This document shows positions 18,199 through 26,825 of a DNA stretch of 64,000 nucleotides, one piece after another (position 1 is the stretch's first letter; every line of letters begins with the position of its first letter). The stretch spans positions 158,875 to 222,874 of the forward strand of contig NZ_FQXD01000005.1 in the NCBI RefSeq assembly GCF_900129865.1, given 5' to 3'. A model generated the notes under the pieces. That model worked only from the letters and a program-made list of their open reading frames with translations. It was not told the origin of the DNA and ran no database searches. The stretch is from Virgibacillus chiguensis. GTDB lineage: Bacteria > Bacillota > Bacilli > Bacillales > Amphibacillaceae. A program made the position numbers and the translations under genes.

Positions 18199-19353
18199 TT
18201 ACATCGCTTTACGAATGATTGCTTGAACTTCTTCTAATTTTGGCTTTCTAGGATTGGTTGCAGCCGTAGCATCCTTCATAGCGTTTTCTGCTAGGGTAGG
18301 GATGTCTTCTTCTTTTGCACCGAGTTCTTTAAAGCCAGATGGAATGTTTAAGTCTCTTGATAAACGCTCAATGGCAGCAATTGCTTTTTCAGCTGCTTCA
18401 CGTTTGCTCAATCCGTCTACTTTTTCACCTAAATAAGCTGCCATTTTAGCAAAACGATCTTCGCGGCCTACAAGGTTGTAATGGCACACATGTGGTAAAA
18501 GGATGGCGTTACATACACCGTGTGGCAAGTTATAGAACCCGCCCATTTGGTGAGCAATTGCATGCACATACCCTAACGAAGCGTTGTTAAATGCCATGCC
18601 GGCTAAGAATTGTGCGTAAACCATTTTTTCACGCGCTTCGATATCTTGTCCATTGGCAAATGCTCGTGGTAAATATTCAGGAATAAGTTCAAATACTTTT
18701 TCAGCAGCTGCATCTGTCATTGGAGTTGCCGCTGTTGAAACGTAAGCTTCTACAGCATGAGTTAAAGCGTCTAATCCTGTAGCAGCAGTTAGTGCTGGTG
18801 GTAGACCAACCATTAAATCTGGATCGTTAATGGATACTAAAGGCGTTACATGCTTATCAATAATAGCCATTTTTACGTGCCGCTTTACATCAGTTATGAT
18901 CGTAAACTTCGTCATTTCACTTGCTGTTCCAGCTGTTGTGTTAATGGCGATTAATGGAACTAATGGGTTCTCTGATTTATCTACACCCTCATAGTCGTGG
19001 ATCGTTCCACCGTTAGATACAACAAGTCCAATACCTTTAGCGGCGTCATGTGAAGATCCTCCTCCTAATGATACAAGAGAGTCACAATTAGCAGCTTTAT
19101 AGGCTTCTACACCATCTGCTACGTTTTTGTCTGTAGGGTTTGGCTCAGCTTTTGGATAAACTTCTACTTCTAGCCCAGCTTCTTTAATAATGTTCGCAAT
19201 TTTGTCTGCGATACCTAATTTAAATAATCCCTCATCTGTTACTAATAGCGCTTTCTTTGCATTTACATCTTTTAAACGGGAACCCGTTTCTTGAATGCTT
19301 CCTGAACCAAATAAGTTAATGGAAGGCATTGAAAATTGACTTTGCGCTGTCAT
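18199..19353 (-). CDS. Iron-containing (type III) alcohol dehydrogenase
   Basis: 384 residues from the chosen start. NAD(P)-dependent oxidation or reduction of primary alcohols or aldehydes. The family signatures are present: the cofactor-binding GGGSSHDAAKGIGL and INTTAGTASEMTKF, and metal-site segments GLDALTHAVEAY and HGVCNAILLPHVCHYN. The sequence resembles the methanol/1,3-propanediol dehydrogenase branch (B. methanolicus Mdh). The upstream frame is open for 24 more codons, but AAGGAG is 9 nt before the ATG at 19353, so the shorter form is preferred. It stands alone between other units; substrate not assigned. Confidence 0.9.
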   Translation of the reverse strand: MTAQSQFSMPSINLFGSGSIQETGSRLKDVNAKKALLVTDEGLFKLGIADKIANIIKEAGLEVEVYPKAEPNPTDKNVADGVEAYKAANCDSLVSLGGGSSHDAAKGIGLVVSNGGTIHDYEGVDKSENPLVPLIAINTTAGTASEMTKFTIITDVKRHVKMAIIDKHVTPLVSINDPDLMVGLPPALTAATGLDALTHAVEAYVSTAATPMTDAAAEKVFELIPEYLPRAFANGQDIEAREKMVYAQFLAGMAFNNASLGYVHAIAHQMGGFYNLPHGVCNAILLPHVCHYNLVGREDRFAKMAAYLGEKVDGLSKREAAEKAIAAIERLSRDLNIPSGFKELGAKEEDIPTLAENAMKDATAATNPRKPKLEEVQAIIRKAM

Positions 19354-19776
19354 GTTTTTCATCTCCTTATTAAAACTATTTTTGTAATTAGCAGAAAAGT
19401 CCTGTAATCTGCTATATATTTCCACTTCTCCTTCAATATAGCATAATGGCAGTAATATTCAACAAAAAAGGTCATAAAACGACAAATATCCGTAAAATCA
19501 TTTTATGTGTGAACATATGAAGGTAAAAACATGTTTATACGCTTTAATGCTCGTGATTTCACAAAAATGTTGTTACTTATATCACAAACAAGAATCATTT
19601 TTATCTGAAAGGGGGAAGTTGGCTTTAGGCAACGATCTTTATGTAGAAAACAATGAAGTTTTGCACGGGGGAAATTAGCAATAGAAACAAGTTAGCAACA
19701 TATAGAGATATTAACGAATATTTTTTAAAACCATTCATAGAGGAATACCAAGCTTAGAAAAATAGGATGAAACAAA
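19354..19776. other. Promoter-side gap of the alcohol dehydrogenase gene
   Basis: I see no gene. The stretch holds the adh leader and several imperfect palindromes (for example GTGATTTCAC near 19553), none matching a known operator well. AT-rich sequence runs up to the GH1 terminator. Confidence 0.4.
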
Positions 19777-19804
19777 TAAGCCATGAGACAATGCCCACGG
19801 CTTA
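19777..19804 (-). terminator. Terminator of the GH1/ROK/RpiR unit
   Basis: TAAGCC (19777-19782) pairs with GGCTTA (19799-19804), extended inward by a helix with G-T pairs; on the minus strand TTTGTTTC follows. It is 14 nt past the GH1 stop. Confidence 0.65.
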
Positions 19805-19817
19805 ATACCTTAACATC

Positions 19818-21218
19818 TTATGCTTCTGTAAAAAAGCCATTGTTCGTAGCGACATCTTTAAACCAATAACCACTCTTCTTAATAGAACGTTTCGCGTTAT
19901 TATTTAAATCAACGGAAACTAAGCCGTAGCGATTTTTATAGGCATTCATCCAAGACCAATTATCCATAAATGTCCATACGTGATACCCTTTTACGTTAGC
20001 TCCTTCTTCTAAAGCCTTGTGAACCCATTTTAAATGGTCTTTGTAAAAATCAATTCGATAATCATCTTGAATGATTCCGGAGTCATCTTTAAATCGCTGT
20101 TCATTTTCTACACCCATACCATTTTCAGAAATGAAACATTCTACATTATTATAGTTATCTTTTAAATTAATTAGAATATCATAAATGCCTTTTTCATATA
20201 TTTCCCAACCACGATAGGGGTTCATTTTTCTGCCTGGCATGTCATAAGCGTCAAAAAAATGCTCAGGCATTAATGGTGCATCTGGATGAGTGGCATATTC
20301 TTTTGCTTTTACTCGACGGGGCTGGTAATAGTTTACCCCTAAAAGGTCAATCGTATATGTTGAGAAAATGACGCGATCCTCCGTTTGAGTGACTGGTAAC
20401 AGATCATGTTTTTCTAGTAATTGGATAAGTTCTTCTGGAAAATCGCCTTTTACAGAGACATCTAAAAAAGAGCGGTTAAAAAATAAATCTGCAATTTTCG
20501 CAGCTTTTACGTCAGCTGGATGGCTGCTTCTTGGATAAGATGGGGTTACATTTAAAATGATACCTATCTTTCCTTGTTGCCCTTCTTCTTTATAGGCTTG
20601 GATTGCTTTCGCACTAGCTAAAGCAGAATGATACCCTACTTGAACAGCTCGTTTGAAATCAACGACATTTGGATAGTGCATATCATATAAATAGCCAGCC
20701 TCTACGGGAACAATGGGTTCATTCTGTGTAAACCATTTGCTCACTTTAGAACCAAATAATTGGAAACAAGTACGAGTATATGCTTGAAAGGCTTCGACAA
20801 CATCGCGGTTTTCCCAGCCACCTATCTGTTGCATAGCTAGCGGCATATCAAAATGATAGAGGTTTACAAAAGGCTCAATTCCTGCATTGATTAGCTCATC
20901 CAGTACGTGATGGTAAAAATTCACCGCTGCTGGATTCACCTCTCCTGTACCATTTGGCATAAGACGTGACCAGGAGATAGACATACGAAAGGAATTATGA
21001 CCTAACTTTTTCATTAAGGCAATATCTGCTTGATAGGCTTCATAAAAACGGGACGCTTCACTGGGGCCGACTTGTTGGAAAAAACGATTCGGTTCTTGTT
21101 CATACCAATAATCCCAAATGTTTTTTCCTTTACCGTCCATTGCTGCAGCACCTTCTGTTTGCGTAGCTGAAGCAGCGCTTCCCCACCAAAAGTCGTTAGG
21201 AAATGTGTATTGTGACAT
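19818..21218 (-). CDS. Glycoside hydrolase family 1 (6-phospho-beta-glucosidase or beta-glucosidase)
   Basis: 466 residues, full-length GH1 barrel. Catalytic acid/base Glu in WFTQNEP (about residue 167), nucleophile Glu in CFISENGMG (about 365), and the N-terminal FPNDFWWGSAASATQTEGA motif are all present. The absence of a signal peptide and linkage to PTS components favour a phosphorylated substrate in the cytosol, but specificity is inferred. The frame opens at 21227 with GTG, but AAAGGTGG sits 5 nt before the ATG at 21218. It is the last gene of an RpiR-ROK-GH1 unit, starting 16 nt after the ROK gene. Confidence 0.9.
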   Translation of the reverse strand: MSQYTFPNDFWWGSAASATQTEGAAAMDGKGKNIWDYWYEQEPNRFFQQVGPSEASRFYEAYQADIALMKKLGHNSFRMSISWSRLMPNGTGEVNPAAVNFYHHVLDELINAGIEPFVNLYHFDMPLAMQQIGGWENRDVVEAFQAYTRTCFQLFGSKVSKWFTQNEPIVPVEAGYLYDMHYPNVVDFKRAVQVGYHSALASAKAIQAYKEEGQQGKIGIILNVTPSYPRSSHPADVKAAKIADLFFNRSFLDVSVKGDFPEELIQLLEKHDLLPVTQTEDRVIFSTYTIDLLGVNYYQPRRVKAKEYATHPDAPLMPEHFFDAYDMPGRKMNPYRGWEIYEKGIYDILINLKDNYNNVECFISENGMGVENEQRFKDDSGIIQDDYRIDFYKDHLKWVHKALEEGANVKGYHVWTFMDNWSWMNAYKNRYGLVSVDLNNNAKRSIKKSGYWFKDVATNNGFFTEA

Positions 21219-21233
21219 AGTTACCACCTTTTC

Positions 21234-22130
21234 TTATGATTTAGATTGAAGGAAATGATAGGTTGCCCCGATAAGATTTGCCTGTTGTAAAAAAGTACAA
21301 GTAGTTACTTTTCCGTGCGGGTTTCCTATTCCCATTGACTGTTGAACATCCTGTATGCTAGTAGAAAGGGAAGACATAAAATCTTGTCTTGCACTAATGC
21401 CCCCACCGATCAAAATAAGTTCAGGATCATATATATGCTGTAAGTTGTATATGCCTGTTGCTAAAACAAAATAAAATTCCTCGATAGCTTGCTGACAAAT
21501 CTCATCTCCATTTTTAGCCATGGCAAAAATGTTTTCTCCAGAGAGCGACTTTGTTGACATCCCTTTTTGTTCGGCGACTTTTCTTACGATGGCAGAAGTA
21601 GAGCCCATCTGACTCCAATAATCGATTCGTTTGCTTTTTGGGTCGGCAAACAAAATAGCGTAGCCGAACTCTCCGCCATAAAGATGTGCCCCACGGTATA
21701 ATGCACCATTAGAAATGATAGCACCACCAATACCTGTGCCAATGACAATGACCAATACATCTTGGAGTCCAACAGCGCCGCCTTTCCATAACTCCGCAAG
21801 AGCTGCACAGTTTGCGTCATTTTCCACTGCGACTGGCATACCTGTCGCTTCATGCAGTACTTTTTTTAAAGCGATGTCGTGTAAATAAGGGATGGCACTT
21901 GTTCCTTGTACTTCACCATCAGCTGTAATCGTTCCTGGACAACTAACAGCCAGCCCGTGAATGTTTGCCTTTTGTTTTACTTGCTGCACCGTTTGTTGGA
22001 TAAAATCCAGTAAATCTTGTAAATGATCGGGAGTTGGGGTTTTGTCTTCTAAAGAAATGTTTGCTTCTTCATCGATTACCGCGTATTTGACATACGTTCC
22101 GCCAAAGTCAAATGCAAGGTATTGTTTCAT
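21234..22130 (-). CDS. ROK family sugar kinase
   Basis: 298 residues. ROK kinases phosphorylate glucose, fructose, mannose, allose or N-acetylmannosamine with ATP. Visible features: the N-terminal phosphate loop LAFDFGGTYVKYAVID, the catalytic Asp in AVENDANCAALAELWKG, the glycine loop VIVIGTGIGGAIISNG and RGAHLYGGEFGYAIL. The usual ROK zinc cluster CXCGXXGC is missing: the region after GEFGYAIL reads FADPKSKRIDYWSQMGS with no cysteines, which is typical of a zinc-less subgroup. In this locus it may phosphorylate glucose or mannose released by the GH1 or GH38 enzymes. Confidence 0.87.
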   Translation of the reverse strand: MKQYLAFDFGGTYVKYAVIDEEANISLEDKTPTPDHLQDLLDFIQQTVQQVKQKANIHGLAVSCPGTITADGEVQGTSAIPYLHDIALKKVLHEATGMPVAVENDANCAALAELWKGGAVGLQDVLVIVIGTGIGGAIISNGALYRGAHLYGGEFGYAILFADPKSKRIDYWSQMGSTSAIVRKVAEQKGMSTKSLSGENIFAMAKNGDEICQQAIEEFYFVLATGIYNLQHIYDPELILIGGGISARQDFMSSLSTSIQDVQQSMGIGNPHGKVTTCTFLQQANLIGATYHFLQSKS

Positions 22131-22220
22131 TAGTATAGCCTCTTTTCTTTTACCTTGTAGCTCATTAGATCTTGTGTTTATTTACACGATCGTAAAGTAG
22201 AAAATGCTTAGCTGTTATAG

Positions 22221-22313
22221 CACTATAGGAAAGCATCAGATTTTTTGGTTTTTAGTATAAGAAAAACTACGCCTTTCGCCATAAGACTTGGCGACAAGTC
22301 AAGTTTTTCTAAC
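22221..22313 (+). repeat. Dispersed repeat family A, copy 4
   Basis: CACTATAGGAAAGCATCAGA, TTTTTAGTATAAGAAAAACT, then CATAAGACTTGGCGACAAGT and CAAGTTTTTCTAA. It lies between the RpiR and ROK genes and so inside their presumed transcript. Confidence 0.85.
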
Positions 22314-22399
22314 CGCAAAAGTTTCTTTTCAAAAACCTTTGTTGAAACACAGTAGTAGGCTTATTTAGTGGCGAACTTTAAGCCCTGAGCAATTTATGT

Positions 22400-23233
22400 T
22401 TAGAATCGCTTATTCTTCATGTTGTGACCCTGTCTATAAGCGTGTTCCGTATGAATCCACTTGCTTATATTTTCTCTGTACATGCTAATGTACTGCGAAT
22501 AAATCATATCAATAATAATGAGCAGCGGGATCTGTACCGAGATTTGTCCAACTTCATTTGTGTTTTGTAAACTTGAAGTTAGTAAAGTAACATTTGCCAG
22601 TTCTTTTATTTCTTCTGAATGATTTGAAGTGATCATAACAATCGATGTCCCTTGTTGTTTAAGCTGTTGTAGGGAGTCAAGAACATATTGGTTTTCTGCT
22701 CGTAACGACAAATAAATAACTAAATTATTTTCATTTAAAAGGGAAGAGACCATCTCGATGGAATTATGATCTTGCACTACTTCAATAAATTTACCAATCC
22801 TAGTAAAACGAAATTTGAAATCAGCTCCAGCAATTGCGCTTAATCCTAAGCCGTACACATGAATGATCTTATGATTGTAAATATATTCGCATACCGTTTG
22901 AATATCTTGTATATCTATATTGTTATCAATCGTATTAATCAATTCTTTATAACGAAATTTAAGATTATGTGTCACATTGTTTTTATCAATGGTGTGTTCT
23001 TCTAACGCATTTCGATAGGCATAGATAAATTCCTTATAGTTTTCAAAGCCTATTTTCTGACAAAACCTTGTAATAGAAGCAGTAGATACATTTATTTTTT
23101 TTGCAATTGCCGACTGCTTGAGAGGAGGATTTCCTTCTAAGAAATAAGCAGCAATTTGCTCATCTACTACTGTAAATTTTAATCTAGAACTTTCAATTAA
23201 TAAAAATAGATCACTGTTAATCAACCGTATCAC
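22400..23233 (-). CDS. RpiR/MurR family transcriptional regulator with SIS domain
   Basis: 277 residues. An N-terminal HTH (KQSAIAKKINVSTASITRFC, about residues 38-57) is followed by a SIS phosphosugar-binding domain from about 110 to 240 (VYGLGLSAIAGADFKFRF). Such regulators sense phosphosugars and control adjacent catabolic genes. It is the natural regulator of the PTS/GH38 and ROK/GH1 genes on both sides. The start is uncertain: GTG at 23233, with GTGGGTG overlapping, or a TTG at 23224. A 455-bp repeat-bearing gap separates it from the GH38 gene upstream. Confidence 0.87.
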   Translation of the reverse strand: MIRLINSDLFLLIESSRLKFTVVDEQIAAYFLEGNPPLKQSAIAKKINVSTASITRFCQKIGFENYKEFIYAYRNALEEHTIDKNNVTHNLKFRYKELINTIDNNIDIQDIQTVCEYIYNHKIIHVYGLGLSAIAGADFKFRFTRIGKFIEVVQDHNSIEMVSSLLNENNLVIYLSLRAENQYVLDSLQQLKQQGTSIVMITSNHSEEIKELANVTLLTSSLQNTNEVGQISVQIPLLIIIDMIYSQYISMYRENISKWIHTEHAYRQGHNMKNKRF

Positions 23234-23335
23234 CCACTTTATTTAGACCTTATTATCATGTATTGATTGATTCCATTATAATATATTCTTACGACCTAGC
23301 GTCTATACAGTAATTCGTCTCACGCTTTTTTTAAG

Positions 23336-23600
23336 GGATAAGAAAGTATAAAAATTGGATGCTATGGGTTAACCAAATAACCGAATGAGCCACGTCCGGC
23401 TCCATCGACCAGCAACTAGGCGACTTCACGAATTGCCTTACGATAAGTCATCATCGGTTCGTTCTAAATAGGAAGGCCGACTAAAGACGGGCTTGCCGTA
23501 GGGCGCCGGCATACTCCTGTTGCAGGAGCGTAATTCCTAAAACTTCAGTTGATTCGCTCCACTCGCTACGTTGCTAAACGGGCGCCCCGAGCCTTTGTTC
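23336..23600 (+). repeat. Dispersed repeat family B, copy 3 (full length)
   Basis: The most complete copy: GATAAGAAAGTATAAAAATT on the left, GAGCCACGTCCGGCTCCATC, CAACTAGGCGACTTCACGAA, CGATAAGTCATCATCGGTTC, GGCCGACTAAAGACGGGCTT, GCGCCGGCATACTCCTGTTG, TCGCTCCACTCGCTACGTTG, ending GCCCCGAGCCTTTGTT. It is clearly richer in G+C than its surroundings and lies in the gap 23234-23688. Confidence 0.85.
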
Positions 23601-23612
23601 ATTCGTTTTTAC

Positions 23613-23646
23613 ATTTAGAGAGGGAAGAAAATATCCCTCTCTAAAT
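23613..23646. other. Perfect 13-bp hairpin after the alpha-mannosidase gene
   Basis: ATTTAGAGAGGGA (23613-23625) pairs with TCCCTCTCTAAAT (23634-23646). There is no T run on either strand, so it may be a processing or 3'-end stabilising hairpin rather than a simple terminator. Confidence 0.6.
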
Positions 23647-23688
23647 AGATGATAAGAAGGTCCGCACAAGCTAGATAGTTCTATATGA

Positions 23689-26337
23689 TTATTTAAATTC
23701 GATATATATTGTTTTAACTTCTTTTGGCTTAAAGCTTCCTAAATGAATGGTTTGGCTACTTTTTTGGTTAGATTTATCCAGTTTCTCTTCCATCGTTGTA
23801 AACTGCCAAAAGCGGACGTTTTCTTTGCAGGTTAGCTCGCCACCATCTTCCAAAGCTTGGTTTGTCGGGTTGAAAAAGCGTAAGATCATTCCTTTACTTT
23901 GACGTGCTTTCTTACATGAACTAAATACAACTTGTTTCACATTTGTCGCATCCACCAACGAATAGGTTTCTGGTACTTGAAAAGGGAGTGGTTGCATCAC
24001 AAAGTATTTTAGCGTATTCGTAAATTGGTTTAAGCTTTGCTGTTGATAGTAAGGAATCGATATGGCATATTTTTGGTAATCTGCAAATGCACAAGCTTCA
24101 TGACACGTACGTCCAATGCGAATAGAGACCTTAAATGTTAATGATTTAAGCAATTGGCTATCAGGTGTTTCGATATATTTGAACTGATTACCAGAAGCCA
24201 CACCTGGTCGCCGTTTCAAATCAGGTTTACCAAGATAGCCTACTGCACGAAATAGCGTGAGTGCTATATCTTTTTCTTTAGAACCGATAATTTCGTATTC
24301 TTTGATCCCTTTTGTAAAGGCGGTCACGCTTTTCTGTTGGTCATGCAATTGAACAAAGCTAAGCATCGGATAAATACCTGTTGGCTCTTCTTTCCAGCCC
24401 TTTTCCTGCCAATGTTTGAAGTTAGGGTCAGTTACAGGACGAGATATAGTCCCAAAAGGTGTATCAGCAATACTTTCCTCTGTATTTACTCCACCATTTA
24501 TTAGTAAGCGCATGCGATGATCCATTGCTTGATTATTTATTTTCAAATGAATATCTACAGCTTGCTTATGCGCTTCTAACCCAATAGTGCAGGTGTAAGG
24601 AATCAATGCTGTAGCAGTTCCTTGTTCGCGTTCGTGCTGGTTTTTAGGAACAACAAAATTTCCGTTCAGTTTCAGTGTGCTTTTCCAAGTTCCTGGATTG
24701 CTAGAAACACTAGCTGTGTCAAATTTAAATTGTAATTTCCAGTCATTTTCTGGTTGCGAGTAGTCGTAGTTATCCCCGTCATCACCAGCATCTTCAACAA
24801 GTAAGAAATCAGGATATAAGGTGTTACTTTCTTTGTCGAGAACGTGAACACTGCCATTCTTAACTTGAACTTGATAATATTCATTTTCAATCGTATTTGG
24901 AGTGACCTCTTGCTTCTCGGAAGCAGGAACTGTTTCCAGACGATCTTCTTCCAATACAATATCAAGTACTTCATAGCCAAGCGGTTGTAATTTTACAGGC
25001 AAGGCAATTTCGATTTCGTAATAATACGATGCAGGAGCAGGATCGATTGTTTTACGAATCGGTGCATTGGAATGCTTCGTTATATTTCGGATGTCATAAT
25101 CCAATTTTTGCTCTCCATGATATATAGAAAAGCTCGTCACTGGTAATGATAAAGCAATGGTAATAACTTGCTCTCTGATTATTGGTAACGTGTTAAAGAT
25201 AGTTACTTGATTATTTTTTACATTTTTCCTTGATTCACTGATTTTTCTTGTTAAGTAATCGACGACAGAATAGGAAAGTTGGTCAGCTTCAATAAAGCGT
25301 TGTAAAATGGCTTGGTTTGTTTTATCGCTATTACAGCCACCAGCACTATCATGAGCGTGATTACGTAATGTTAATTTCCAAATTTTATCTATAAGCGCTT
25401 GTTTATATGGAATTCCTAGCTGGTCTGCTAGGCTCATTAATGGCTCGATTTGAAAAATTAATCGACGTTCTATTTTATCGTTCAAATATTTGTGATCATA
25501 GCGAGATGAGTAAATAGAACGATGAATTTTAGAAACCTCCGCATTCAATAATTCCCCTTGGACAGTTGGTAAAGTCCTAGCTTCGTTCTCCATGGCTGCA
25601 AATAGATGATCGTAGTTACTTTCGATGAAGTGATCATCTGTAAGTTGTTCGTTATAGTGAGCAATCCGTTCTTTTAAATTAAAATCGACATATCGTTGAT
25701 CCCCGCCCACCGGTAGAGCAATATGAGATGAGGTGGTATTCTGTTTTATTTGCTCTAATAAAGGCTTTGCATAGTCTACTTCAATGAGTTGTACACCGAC
25801 AAAGTAACCATCTTTTATATTGTAGGTTAATAGATTAGACCCATCCTCTGACTGCCAGTAGAATTCTCTAGTGTTTAATTGGTCAGAGGACAACCCACGC
25901 CAAAAGACAGCTTTATCAATCGCAAATTGTGAGAAAATCTTTGGCATATCAATGGATTGTCCGAACGCATCTGGGATATACCCTAATCGATCTGCTCCGC
26001 CTAATGCATCTCCAGATTCAATACCAAGCTGCAAATTGCGGACGAGCGATTCACCACGAATAATCATTTGATCGGATTGTGTGTACCAAGGACCAACTTT
26101 TAATTTTCCAGCCGCGATGAGTGATTGTAATGTTTGTTGTTTATCTGGGTGTACCTCCAGGTAATCTTCCACAATACTCATCTGTCCGTCCAGCATATAG
26201 TAGTCGAGGACACCATCTTCTAACGCTTTGATTACCTCATCTACATGGTAGCACAGCTGGATAAATGATTCGCTACTTGTAAAATACCACTCATAGTCCC
26301 AATGTGTATGAGCGATCACATGAATTTTCGTTTTCAT
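23689..26337 (-). CDS. mngB: Glycoside hydrolase family 38 alpha-mannosidase (MngB-like)
   Basis: 882 residues, the size of E. coli MngB, which hydrolyses 2-O-(6-phospho-mannosyl)-glycerate to mannose-6-phosphate and glycerate. GH38 zinc residues are visible: HTHWDYEW (His12, Asp14), the nucleophile Asp in GYIPDAFGQSIDM, and the distal NHAHDSAGGC. No signal peptide, so it is cytosolic, as needed for a PTS product. It lies 20 nt after the EIIA gene. The assignment to mannosylglycerate rests on the PTS-GH38 pairing; other alpha-mannosides are possible. Confidence 0.85.
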   Translation of the reverse strand: MKTKIHVIAHTHWDYEWYFTSSESFIQLCYHVDEVIKALEDGVLDYYMLDGQMSIVEDYLEVHPDKQQTLQSLIAAGKLKVGPWYTQSDQMIIRGESLVRNLQLGIESGDALGGADRLGYIPDAFGQSIDMPKIFSQFAIDKAVFWRGLSSDQLNTREFYWQSEDGSNLLTYNIKDGYFVGVQLIEVDYAKPLLEQIKQNTTSSHIALPVGGDQRYVDFNLKERIAHYNEQLTDDHFIESNYDHLFAAMENEARTLPTVQGELLNAEVSKIHRSIYSSRYDHKYLNDKIERRLIFQIEPLMSLADQLGIPYKQALIDKIWKLTLRNHAHDSAGGCNSDKTNQAILQRFIEADQLSYSVVDYLTRKISESRKNVKNNQVTIFNTLPIIREQVITIALSLPVTSFSIYHGEQKLDYDIRNITKHSNAPIRKTIDPAPASYYYEIEIALPVKLQPLGYEVLDIVLEEDRLETVPASEKQEVTPNTIENEYYQVQVKNGSVHVLDKESNTLYPDFLLVEDAGDDGDNYDYSQPENDWKLQFKFDTASVSSNPGTWKSTLKLNGNFVVPKNQHEREQGTATALIPYTCTIGLEAHKQAVDIHLKINNQAMDHRMRLLINGGVNTEESIADTPFGTISRPVTDPNFKHWQEKGWKEEPTGIYPMLSFVQLHDQQKSVTAFTKGIKEYEIIGSKEKDIALTLFRAVGYLGKPDLKRRPGVASGNQFKYIETPDSQLLKSLTFKVSIRIGRTCHEACAFADYQKYAISIPYYQQQSLNQFTNTLKYFVMQPLPFQVPETYSLVDATNVKQVVFSSCKKARQSKGMILRFFNPTNQALEDGGELTCKENVRFWQFTTMEEKLDKSNQKSSQTIHLGSFKPKEVKTIYIEFK

Positions 26338-26357
26338 TTCAACAACACCCTAATCTG

Positions 26358-26822
26358 TTAGTCACTTTGAGCAAGTAATTTATTTTGAATAGTCGCATGT
26401 AATTCCTCAGCTGTTGCAGCTTCTATAATCGATTTTGTAAATGTCTCATCAATTAATGCCCGAGAAATTGTACTGAGTAATGTGAGATGCTCTTGATTTT
26501 CCCCTTCAGGAATCGCAAGGGCGAACGTCATATGAACAGGTTGATGATCCATCGATTCCCACTCAATTGGATTCGCAAATTTCACTAACATCAGTGCAGG
26601 TTTCTTCACTGTTTTATGCTTACAGTGAGGAATAGCAATGGAGCTCTTAAAACCTGTCGTAACCTCTTGCTCACGTTTTTTTAGACCTTTATAATAAGCT
26701 TTAGCCGATTTAACAATCTCTTTTTCTTTGGCAAAATCAGCAATAAATTGTAAAGCTTCATCTTTTGTCGTTACGGAAGAATCAAAAGTAATATGTTGTA
26801 TATCTAAGATCGATGTCACCAT
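26358..26822 (-). CDS. PTS EIIA component, fructose/mannitol type
   Basis: 154 residues, a stand-alone EIIA domain. The phosphorylated His lies in SIAIPHCKHKTVKKPALML (about residue 65), with the family pattern VKFANPIEWESMDHQPVHMTFALAIPE shortly after. It passes phosphate from HPr to the EIIB domain encoded immediately upstream. In E. coli MngA this domain is fused to EIIBC; here it is separate. The ATG is 3 nt after the EIIBC stop, with AAAGGTGG inside the end of that gene, so the two are coupled. Confidence 0.9.
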   Translation of the reverse strand: MVTSILDIQHITFDSSVTTKDEALQFIADFAKEKEIVKSAKAYYKGLKKREQEVTTGFKSSIAIPHCKHKTVKKPALMLVKFANPIEWESMDHQPVHMTFALAIPEGENQEHLTLLSTISRALIDETFTKSIIEAATAEELHATIQNKLLAQSD

Positions 26823-26825
26823 GAT

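Noticed and set aside
19548..19562. GTGATTTCAC upstream of the alcohol dehydrogenase as a Rex or CRP/FNR site
   Set aside because: The spacer is 2 bp instead of 6 or more, so it does not match either consensus.
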